From: Flavobacteriaceae bacterium
Lineage (GTDB): Bacteria > Bacteroidota > Bacteroidia > Flavobacteriales > Flavobacteriaceae
Length of the DNA: 60,318 nt
Direction: 5' to 3'
NCBI GenBank assembly: GCA_027490305.1
Contig: JAIXYI010000031.1
Coordinates: 1-60,318, forward strand
Part shown: piece after piece, positions 53,992 to 60,318 of the stretch
Layout: each line of letters opens with the position of its first letter
Numbering within the stretch: position 1 is the first letter of the stretch
Program-made: the position numbers and the translations under genes
Notes under the pieces: model-generated
What the model saw: the letters and a program-made list of their open reading frames with translations, nothing else
Database searches by the model: none
What the model was told of the DNA's origin: nothing

Positions 53992-56244
53992 ATGAAGATG
54001 AGAGATCTCCGCATGGGTGGCCTGGCCTTGGCCTCGCTGCTCTTTGTTTCCCTGTCGGCGTTGGCCCAGGAAGAGGACGTAAAGTCCAATTACGACTACC
54101 ACGAAGCCTTCGCACCGGGGTTTTACACCAAAGATGGAAGTCCCACGCGGTCATCCGGTGGTCAACCGGGTCCGGCCTACTGGCAGAACCGTGCCGACTA
54201 CCAACTGACGGCGTCACTCGATCCGGCCACGCGTACCATCCGCGGAAGCGAAATCCTGACGTACACCAACAACAGTCCTGACAAACTCTCGTTTCTCTGG
54301 CTGTATGTCGACCAAAACCTCTTCGCCAACGATTCGCGCGGTAAGGCGGTCATCCCGGTGACGGGCAGCCGTAACGGAGATAAAAATGAAAAATTCGACG
54401 GCGGGCACCGAATAGGCAGCGTCAAACTGGTGTCGACGGCGAACGGAAAGGCCTCTGAACAAGTTCTGAAATATGAAATCACCGATACCCGTATGCAGGT
54501 GTTCCTTCCAACGGATCTTCGTCCGGGCGGTACGGTTAAACTCAAGATTGATTTTTCGTTCGTGTCACCGATCTTCGGTTCAGACCGGATGGGTGTCCAG
54601 TCGACTAAAAACGGCGATATTTTCTCAGTAGCCCAATGGTATCCGCGCATGGCGGTATACGATGATGTAAGGGGATGGAACACGCTTCCGTATCAGGGAG
54701 CCGGTGAATTCTATCTTGAGTATGGCAACTTCGACGTGTCGATTACCGCTCCGGCTAACCACATTGTCGTGTGTTCCGGCGAATTGCTGAATCCGACCGA
54801 AGTATACACCGCAGCTCAGGTAAAGCGGTGGGAAGAAGCGCGAAAAAGCGATAAAACGGTGATGATCCGTTCGGCGGCTGAAGTGACCGAAGCGTCGTCT
54901 CGCCCGTCTGCCAAAAAAGAACTCACCTGGCGTTTCCGCATCCAGAATGCGCGCGACGTGTCGTGGGCATCGTCGGCTGCCTTTATCGTCGACGCGGCCC
55001 GTATTAACCTTCCAAGCGGAAAAAAATCCCTCGCCATCTCGGCCTATCCGGTAGAAAGCGACGGAATGGACGCCTGGGGCCGGTCAACCGAATACACGAA
55101 GACCAGCATTGAGAATTACTCAAAACGCTGGTTCGAATACCCGTATCCGGCTGCAACGAATGTGGCGTCGATTGTAGGTGGAATGGAATACCCGGGCATC
55201 GTGTTCTGTGAGTATACGTCAAAAGGATCGGATCTGTGGGGCGTTACCGACCACGAGTTCGGTCATGGCTGGTTCCCGATGATTGTCGGTTCAAATGAAC
55301 GTCTCTTCGCCTGGATGGATGAAGGTTTCAACACGTTCATCAATTCATTGAGCGCAGAAGATTTCAATAAAGGAGAATACCTCTACAAGCGCCCGAATGT
55401 CAATTATAAATCCGAAGAATTGACGTCTCCTGATCTGGAGCCGATTTACACGATGCCTGACGGATTGAAGGAGGCGAACCTCGGCGTTTTGGCCTATGAC
55501 AAGCCCGCTACCGGACTTACCATTCTTCGTGAACAGGTATTGGGCAAAGAGCGTTTTGACCGCGCCTTCCGCGAGTATACCCACCGTTGGGCGTTCAAAC
55601 ACCCGATGCCGGACGACTTTTTCCGTACGATTGAGAATGTGGCCGGGGAAGACCTTTCCTGGTTCTGGCGCGGCTGGTTCATCCACAACTGGCGCTTCGA
55701 TGTGAAGATCGACAAAGTGATGTACCAGAAAAACAAACCCGAGAAAGGAACGGTCATCACCATCACCAACCTGGAAAAAATGCCGATGCCGGTAACCGTG
55801 GAAGTAACGGGCAAAAGCGGTGCCAAAGTGCGCAAAACCCTTCCGGTGGAAATTTGGCAACGCAACAAACAATGGACATTCCGTTTTCCATCCACCGAAG
55901 AAATCACCCGTATTGAGCTTGATCCGGATCACGCCCTGCCTGACGTAAACGCGGTGAACAACGTCTGGACATCCGACAAGGATAAAATCGAAAAAGACAC
56001 CACCATCGACACTACGGAGTTCCTCGGGGTATTCGGCAATCCGATGCTTCCGGTAAAATTGACGTTTTCCGATGAAAGAGGCACGCTGACGCTGACGCTT
56101 CCGAACAACCCACCCATTCCGTTGGAATCAAAAGGCAACGACAAGTTTGGCGTGCCCGGACTTGATGTTCAGTTCAACGAAGACCGCTCGAAGGTGATCT
56201 TGTTTGTACAGGGACGCGAGTTGCCGTTTGACCGTGAGAAGTAG
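53992..56244 (+). CDS. M1 family metallopeptidase (aminopeptidase N-like), exported
   Basis: 750 residues: signal peptide (about 1-26), N-terminal beta saddle ([22 protein letters not shown]), catalytic domain with GGMEYPG (about 397-402), zinc site HEFGH (421-425) and second-ligand Glu444 in WMDEGFN, then an alpha/beta C-terminal region. It removes N-terminal residues from peptides outside the cytoplasm. No T9SS tail. ATG at 53998 is an alternative start. Confidence 0.93.
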   Translation: MKMRDLRMGGLALASLLFVSLSALAQEEDVKSNYDYHEAFAPGFYTKDGSPTRSSGGQPGPAYWQNRADYQLTASLDPATRTIRGSEILTYTNNSPDKLSFLWLYVDQNLFANDSRGKAVIPVTGSRNGDKNEKFDGGHRIGSVKLVSTANGKASEQVLKYEITDTRMQVFLPTDLRPGGTVKLKIDFSFVSPIFGSDRMGVQSTKNGDIFSVAQWYPRMAVYDDVRGWNTLPYQGAGEFYLEYGNFDVSITAPANHIVVCSGELLNPTEVYTAAQVKRWEEARKSDKTVMIRSAAEVTEASSRPSAKKELTWRFRIQNARDVSWASSAAFIVDAARINLPSGKKSLAISAYPVESDGMDAWGRSTEYTKTSIENYSKRWFEYPYPAATNVASIVGGMEYPGIVFCEYTSKGSDLWGVTDHEFGHGWFPMIVGSNERLFAWMDEGFNTFINSLSAEDFNKGEYLYKRPNVNYKSEELTSPDLEPIYTMPDGLKEANLGVLAYDKPATGLTILREQVLGKERFDRAFREYTHRWAFKHPMPDDFFRTIENVAGEDLSWFWRGWFIHNWRFDVKIDKVMYQKNKPEKGTVITITNLEKMPMPVTVEVTGKSGAKVRKTLPVEIWQRNKQWTFRFPSTEEITRIELDPDHALPDVNAVNNVWTSDKDKIEKDTTIDTTEFLGVFGNPMLPVKLTFSDERGTLTLTLPNNPPIPLESKGNDKFGVPGLDVQFNEDRSKVILFVQGRELPFDREK

Positions 56245-56286
56245 GAGGGTAAAAACAACGAAGTAACTGAGTGACTTTGTAAAAGA

Positions 56287-56317
56287 AAAGGGCTGTCATT
56301 CCGACGGCCCTTTCTTT
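56287..56317. terminator. Bidirectional terminator between M1 peptidase and DUF4199 genes
   Basis: AAAGGGCTGTC/GACGGCCCTTT (one T-G pair) around ATTCC, with A-rich and T-rich sides. Confidence 0.88.
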
Positions 56318-56863
56318 TTAGGTATGCGACATCCGGGTGGCGCCGGATGCCGGTTTTCGTCTCATGATCAGCGCGGCAAGCAACGACATGCCCAGAGCGA
56401 TCGGCAAAATCTCGATGGCGGTGAGGCCAATGAATACAAGCGGGTTGTCATAATGATCGGCCATCCATTTCGTATCGGCGGTTTCTGCTGCAATTTGCTG
56501 GGCGGTGTGGCCTGCTTCCTGAAACTGGGCAACTTCTATAGCCAGACATTGATCCATAAAGTCGGGAAAGAAAAAGTGGTAGGAAACACCCCATGCCGCC
56601 ACATAGGAGGTGGTCGTAATAAGAGAAATGAGCAGGCAGATCGAAAGTCCTTTACCGAATGAAAGCCCTTCCGCTACATGGTCGCGACGGTAACGGGCCA
56701 GCGCAACGAAGTTAAAGGCAAAGGCGATAAACATACCCAGAAAGCCAATCGCCATGCTCCCCTGACTATTCGAATTGTTTTCGTGGAGGATGACGGCAAC
56801 GACCATCATCGTTACGACAATAAAAGAAGCAATCGCTCCGTACGTCCAAATGACTTTTTTCAT
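56318..56863 (-). CDS. DUF4199 family membrane protein
   Basis: 181 residues with four hydrophobic segments (about 8-28, 38-58, 70-92, 145-167). A short acidic/Ala stretch between the third and fourth segments (AEFQEAGHTAQQIAAETAD-like) is typical of DUF4199, a Bacteroidota family of unknown function. It lies downstream of the LuxR gene and on the same strand. Confidence 0.82.
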   Translation of the reverse strand: MKKVIWTYGAIASFIVVTMMVVAVILHENNSNSQGSMAIGFLGMFIAFAFNFVALARYRRDHVAEGLSFGKGLSICLLISLITTTSYVAAWGVSYHFFFPDFMDQCLAIEVAQFQEAGHTAQQIAAETADTKWMADHYDNPLVFIGLTAIEILPIALGMSLLAALIMRRKPASGATRMSHT

Positions 56864-56959
56864 GGTGGTGAGTTTTGTGTTAGTGGTGTCAAAGGTGCGC
56901 GGTTACCGTCAAAACAGGGTCATACTTTCGGGTGATTTTCGCAAAATCACCCATTGGTA

Positions 56960-57406
56960 CTAGGTAATAAGTCCCAGGCTTTTTGCCTTCGTTACGGCCT
57001 GCGTTCGTCGTTTGACATCGAGTTTTCCGTATAGTGAAGAGCTATGTGTTTTGACGGTATTGGTGGAAATGAACAGGCACTCGGCGATTTCTTCATTGCT
57101 GTGCCCGGCGGCCATTAAGTGTAAAACATCCATTTCACGGGCGCTAATGCCGAGTTGTTGGCGGAGGGCATCATCCGCGATAGAAGTAGGCGTATTGGTT
57201 TCGAAAGTTGGTGTTTTGGCAGACTTGGGTTTGACCGAGGTAGCAATCCAGGCGCCTATGCAGGCAAAAACAACCGCCACGACCGCCGCATAGATTTCAA
57301 AACGGTTGGCCGAAACCGTAAACCGATATTGTGCCGCTTCCAACCCGACCAGCAGTAGCGCGGCGCCCACACCGTAGAGAACGATATCGCGTTTTGGAAT
57401 CCTCAT
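56960..57406 (-). CDS. Membrane-anchored LuxR-type helix-turn-helix protein
   Basis: 148 residues from ATG 57406 (MRIPKRDIVLYG). Two membrane segments (about 8-26 and 37-56) and a C-terminal LuxR HTH (about 88-148): LGISAREMDVLHLMAAGHSNEEIAECLFISTNTVKTHSSSLYGKLDVKRRTQAV. There is no receiver or ligand domain, so it seems to be a DNA-binding protein tethered to the inner membrane. The DUF4199 gene 96 bases downstream may encode its partner. Confidence 0.88.
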   Translation of the reverse strand: MRIPKRDIVLYGVGAALLLVGLEAAQYRFTVSANRFEIYAAVVAVVFACIGAWIATSVKPKSAKTPTFETNTPTSIADDALRQQLGISAREMDVLHLMAAGHSNEEIAECLFISTNTVKTHSSSLYGKLDVKRRTQAVTKAKSLGLIT

Positions 57407-57410
57407 GACG

Positions 57411-57418
57411 CAAATATA
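57411..57418 (-). promoter_or_regulatory. -7 element of the LuxR gene, four bases from the start codon
   Basis: TATATTTG on the minus strand, then CGTC, then ATG. A CAAAAA (TTTTTG) at 57435-57440 is 16 bases upstream and could be the -33 element. Confidence 0.55.
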
Positions 57419-57440
57419 ACGAACGTCAGCGAAGCAAAAA

Positions 57441-57470
57441 GAAAGGCCATCCGGGGGAGGATGGCCTTTC
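57441..57470 (-). terminator. Terminator of the deacetylase gene
   Basis: GAAAGGCCATCC/GGATGGCCTTTC with a G-rich loop; on the minus strand it is followed by TTTTT. It lies about 140 bases past the deacetylase stop codon. Confidence 0.85.
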
Positions 57471-57608
57471 CATAAACATAAACCAAAAACAAATCGATCT
57501 AACAAGTAAGGTTCATAGCAAATTCTCCCATTGTTATGCCTTGTAGATGCATATACGCAATAGGGGTTGCTTTGGATTGAAAAAAAAAATAAAAAAAAGT
57601 TTCGACCG

Positions 57609-58457
57609 TTATGGACGACTTCGAAGGTCCGCGTAGGAAATGAGCTCTATGTGCTTGTCCGACAGGAATTTTCGCACTTCCGGTGACAAAAATAACTGCG
57701 TCACCCCGGCACGGTCTACCGCCACATTTTCGTATCCGATATGATGAATCGCCCGCAATTCAGGATCGTCATGGCTCGGGTGATCGAGGAACATATAGGT
57801 TTTTCCGGGTTCGAGTTTCGACAAAGCCGATAAAAAGGACGCGATTTTTTCTTTAGGCGTACCCGACGGGCCGTCATAGCGAACCATTGTAACACCTAGT
57901 TCGTCAAGGTCGATATCAATTTGGTATTCTTTCGCCAGTCGTTTCGCCATGGCCTTCACTTCGGGCGTCATTTCCGTACACCACATATGCGATGAAATAT
58001 GGCTGACCTGTGGAATCAATCTCTTGGCCATTTCGATCTGCGCCCTGAATTCGGCTTCGATATCGCGAATGTCCCAGTGGTTTTCGAGCAGTGCCTTTCC
58101 GGGATAGTTCGGGTTTGGCCATATCATCGGTCGGAAGTAGCCGTTTTCATCCGTAAGGGAAGCCGCCTTGGTGAGCGGACGCCATTTCACATTGTCCCAT
58201 TCACTGGTAAGGGTTAAGTGTACACCCACATCCACATTCGGATGTTCCTGTAGCATCTTCACTGCTTCCGGAAACCAGGGTGAGGGCACAATGACTTCTA
58301 TGGTTTTCTGTATCCCTCCTTTATAACATTCGATCAGGGCTTCATTGCCGGAATGGGAGTAGCCCATGTCATCTCCCCGAACAATCAGGCGGGTCGCTTG
58401 TTGACCGGTGGCGATGAGTGCGATCAGTGAGAGATAAACAGAAAACAATGCTTTCAT
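57609..58457 (-). CDS. ChbG/HpnK (YdjC) family carbohydrate deacetylase, exported
   Basis: 282 residues: signal peptide (MKALFSVYLSLIALIATGQQ), then LIVRGDDMGYSHSGNEAL (metal-binding Asp pair), VDVGVHLTLTSEWDNVKWRPLT (His of metal site) and HISSHMWC. The family removes acetyl groups from mono- or diacetylchitobiose-like sugars. The signal peptide suggests that it works on extracellular glycans. The C-terminal DHPSHDDPELRAIHH block may be part of the site. Confidence 0.88.
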   Translation of the reverse strand: MKALFSVYLSLIALIATGQQATRLIVRGDDMGYSHSGNEALIECYKGGIQKTIEVIVPSPWFPEAVKMLQEHPNVDVGVHLTLTSEWDNVKWRPLTKAASLTDENGYFRPMIWPNPNYPGKALLENHWDIRDIEAEFRAQIEMAKRLIPQVSHISSHMWCTEMTPEVKAMAKRLAKEYQIDIDLDELGVTMVRYDGPSGTPKEKIASFLSALSKLEPGKTYMFLDHPSHDDPELRAIHHIGYENVAVDRAGVTQLFLSPEVRKFLSDKHIELISYADLRSRP

Positions 58458-58495
58458 AGGAGCGAAATGGTAAATGACAGTAAGGAGTAGTTCGG

Positions 58496-58894
58496 TTATT
58501 GTTTCGTCATCCGTAAGCGGACAGGCGTACCCTCAAGCACAAAAAACGTATTGCTGCCGGAACCGTCGACGGAGATTTGCATGGTTTGGAAATGGTCGGC
58601 TTTTGAGCCGATGCGAAGGTTTTTTCCTTCTAATACCCAATCATTAGAAGCCAGTTTAGTCGCAATCAGTCCGAATGTGCGCGACGTGCTGGGCGAGGAA
58701 AACTGCATGTGGTGATCAGACGAGAAAACAAACAAGGCGTCTTTAAATCCCTGGTAGAGTTGTCGCGTGCCGGGATCTTCCGCAGTCAAAACGACTTCCG
58801 ATACCTTCCATTTCCCTATCAACGCGCTTTCGGATAGTTGGGCCGAGGTGGAAAGTGAGGCGAGGATCAGCAGTACAAGAAAGTATCGTTTCAT
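58496..58894 (-). CDS. Exported protein, 132 aa, lipocalin-like region
   Basis: Not firmly recognised. Signal peptide MKRYFLVLLILASLSTSAQ, then LIGKWKVSEVVLT and beta strands (ALFVFSSDHHMQFSS, WVLEGKNLRIGS), like a small lipocalin-like domain of exported Bacteroidota proteins. It overlaps the start of the VOC gene by four bases and probably follows it in one transcript. Confidence 0.78.
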   Translation of the reverse strand: MKRYFLVLLILASLSTSAQLSESALIGKWKVSEVVLTAEDPGTRQLYQGFKDALFVFSSDHHMQFSSPSTSRTFGLIATKLASNDWVLEGKNLRIGSKADHFQTMQISVDGSGSNTFFVLEGTPVRLRMTKQ

Positions 58895-59289
58895 AGTGTT
58901 GTTGTAAAGGTTCCAAAATGCCACAGTATACCCGACGGATCGTACAGGAAGCACTCACGTCCCCAACCGGCATGCCGAACGGGCGTCAGGCGTACGCCTT
59001 CAAACTGTGTGGGAAGATCGAGTGCCGCCAGTTTATCATAGAAGGCATCGGCATCGGCGACTTCCATAAACATTTGCGTGTTATCGATCCAGTCTTTTAC
59101 ATAGGCGTCCTGCAGGTAAAACGAAAGACCCGACGGCGTCGAAAACAGCACGAATCCATCCCAAAGAACGGTTTCGGTCCATCCGATTGCGCGGTAAAAG
59201 GCGCGGGATATTTCAAAGTTCGCGGCACCCAGGAAAGGCCGGATGGCGATTGTTTCGGCAGGCTTATTGTGGTCGTCGGACAGCTCCAT
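58891..59289 (-). CDS. VOC family protein (glyoxalase/bleomycin resistance-like)
   Basis: 132 residues with two beta-alpha-beta-beta-beta halves: ISRAFYRAIGWTETVLWDGFVLF and WGRECFLYDPSGILWHFGTF. Metal-binding residues are not clear. Function cannot be set without its substrate. The end overlaps the following exported-protein gene. Confidence 0.88.
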   Translation of the reverse strand: MELSDDHNKPAETIAIRPFLGAANFEISRAFYRAIGWTETVLWDGFVLFSTPSGLSFYLQDAYVKDWIDNTQMFMEVADADAFYDKLAALDLPTQFEGVRLTPVRHAGWGRECFLYDPSGILWHFGTFTTTL

Positions 59290-59295
59290 AGCAGG

Positions 59296-59493
59296 TTATT
59301 GATTCATAAAATCCCGAATTCGCTTGTTCGAGACCAGTTTGATAATCAGCGCGACCAGGCCACTCACTTTAAGCAGGAGGGCGATCATCAGTAAAATGTT
59401 CGCGCCCGGCCAGTGCATGATCTTCCAGAAAGCGCCTACAAAGTCGAACGCAAAGCCGGCGGCAATCGAAATGACAGCGTGTTTGATTTTCAT
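59296..59493 (-). CDS. Small two-helix membrane protein resembling the GldL N-terminus
   Basis: 65 residues: KHAVISIAAGFAFDFVGAFWK (helix 1), then IMHWPGANILLMIALLLKVSGLVALIIKLV (helix 2) and a basic tail. The FVGAFWKIMHWPGA stretch resembles the first two helices of GldL, the T9SS motor membrane protein, without its cytoplasmic domain. Similarity is by eye only. A GAAAGATA (7 of 8 match to a minus-strand -7 element) lies at 59512-59519. Confidence 0.72.
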   Translation of the reverse strand: MKIKHAVISIAAGFAFDFVGAFWKIMHWPGANILLMIALLLKVSGLVALIIKLVSNKRIRDFMNQ

Positions 59494-59541
59494 GGTGTGT
59501 TTTGAACAAGGGAAAGATACGGAAGTTTTTGCACTACACCT

Positions 59542-60051
59542 TCATTCACCCGAGCATCCGCCACCTTCGTCTTCGTCGGTGCAACGAAGGCGTTTGGTAT
59601 CGGCGAAAGCCTCAAATCGCCTGGATGACAGGTCAGGGTACCAGGCTTTTTTCGGCGTGGGAAAGGGTTTTCCGTCGTCATCGAATTCGACTTCCAGCAC
59701 ACAAGGCCATGTTTTTTGCGCTACGTCGCAATCGGTCATCCGATACTGGCGATAGGGTGTAGAAGCGGGTAGTGCCAGCGTATCGAGTAGGCGGAAGTAG
59801 GCTTTTCCCGCATCGTCACGCGTTACGATTTCGAGTAAGGCAAAGAGGGTTTTGGAATCACTGAGCCAGACTGACAGTACAAATGGTAGGGAAGGACGTC
59901 CGGGTTCAGATATAACTTGTCCGCCGCCGTCACGAAAGCCCCGGAATTCTGGGAGTTCGGATAGTTCGCGGAACACCTGCGAAGAGAGCGGCGCTTTCTC
60001 TTGTGCCCAACTGCACGTGGCGATCAAAATGACGAGTACTAACGCCCTCAT
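59542..60051 (-). CDS. Exported protein of unknown function, 169 aa
   Basis: Not recognised. Signal peptide MRALVLVILIATCSWAQ; body rich in aromatic and charged residues (FRGFRDGGGQVISEPGRP, TWPCVLEVEFDDDGKPFPTPKKAWYPDLSS) and an acidic, Cys-containing end (CTDEDEGGGCSGE). It may be a lipoprotein if Cys13 were modified, but the signal fits a cleaved type better. Confidence 0.72.
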   Translation of the reverse strand: MRALVLVILIATCSWAQEKAPLSSQVFRELSELPEFRGFRDGGGQVISEPGRPSLPFVLSVWLSDSKTLFALLEIVTRDDAGKAYFRLLDTLALPASTPYRQYRMTDCDVAQKTWPCVLEVEFDDDGKPFPTPKKAWYPDLSSRRFEAFADTKRLRCTDEDEGGGCSGE

Positions 60052-60187
60052 TTAGGTGGTAGGTTTCGTGGAAATTTCAGCCTGATAAGTAACGGTTTCT
60101 GCATCAACGAAAGGGAATAGAAGACGAAAACCGAAAAATGGGCATCCTACCCTATTTAACGTGAGTTCGATATAAGCATGAAGTCAG

Positions 60188-60283
60188 GATGGCGGAAATC
60201 ACTTGGATGCAAGGCGCATTCCGCAGCGATAGCGGCGCTATCGCGAGGAAATGCAACGAAGCAGACGGGTGGTTTCCGTCATC
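60188..60283. repeat. Large imperfect palindrome at the right edge
   Basis: Left arm begins GATGGCGGAAATCAC, right arm ends GGTGGTTTCCGTCATC; the centre is a perfect dyad GCGATAGCG/CGCTATCGC (60226-60244). Mismatched pairs keep TGC/GCA and GCATT/AATGC. The 267 bases from 60052 to the end hold no other feature I can support. Confidence 0.65.
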
Positions 60284-60318
60284 AGCCTCGGAAAAGTAGC
60301 CGAAAATTACTCCGCTAA

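Overview
The window is chromosomal DNA of a member of the Bacteroidota, most likely a Flavobacteriaceae species close to Flavobacterium but with higher G+C than most of that genus. Support comes from the gliding lipoprotein GldI, a PorD-like (DUF4835) protein, type IX secretion (T9SS) sorting tails of type A and type B, FabV as enoyl reductase, a Bacteroidota-style omega/Rpb6 subunit, and promoters of the TTG-N18-20-TAnnTTTG type with no Shine-Dalgarno sequences. I saw no tRNA, rRNA, CRISPR array, phage or intact transposon. Almost everything is core chromosome.

Layout. 1-306: tail of a T9SS type B cargo. 378-5251: aminotransferase, aspartyl protease with PDZ, purM, GNAT and a small protein. 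5279-9136 (minus): a four-gene operon of a DHH phosphoesterase, gldI and two cyclophilin-FKBP fusions. 9341-13573: nadC, a YihY protein and priA. 13853-15806: a LytTR regulator and rpsF-rpsR-rplI. 15807-16284: a repeat island. 16285-20704: a DUF6495-like gene, ligA and a 5'-nucleotidase split into two genes. 20749-28383: DUF6913-like gene, dapA, bamD, rpoZ-like gene, coaBC, porD-like gene, recN and fabV. 28596-35788: two very large T9SS type A cargo proteins in tandem. 35877-39926: glycosyltransferase, coaE and a histidine kinase/response regulator pair. 39960-48579: a second repeat island, then minus-strand genes for acyl-ACP thioesterase, two envelope proteins, miaA, a DnaQ/GIY-YIG fusion, a YggS protein, DUF1015, 3-hydroxyacyl-CoA dehydrogenase and a Gfo/Idh oxidoreductase. 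48580-49462: the largest non-coding island. 49463-60051: pcm, a secreted cyanophycinase-like protein, smpB, small lipoprotein and acetyltransferase genes, an aldose epimerase homologue, an M1 metallopeptidase, DUF4199, a membrane-anchored LuxR protein, a YdjC deacetylase and four small genes, one of them a mini-GldL-like membrane protein. The last 270 bases hold a large imperfect palindrome.

A theme runs through the protein genes: envelope building and T9SS/gliding, with BamD, the PorD-like protein, GldI, periplasmic prolyl isomerases, and at least four cargo proteins with sorting tails.

The most unusual material is non-coding. Three 133-bp units at 48741-49274 have 26-bp inverted ends that each form a small hairpin whose stem is kept while the loop varies, and a solo end lies downstream of ligA. 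Two ~130-bp GC-rich palindromic elements sit at 15961 and 40053. A perfect 18-bp-arm palindrome lies after ligA with a decayed relative after priA. At least ten intergenic arrays keep a strict 6-, 7- or 8-bp period while the unit sequence drifts, and three of them abut start codons. I could not run any search, so family names beyond the obvious ones rest on recognition of motifs.
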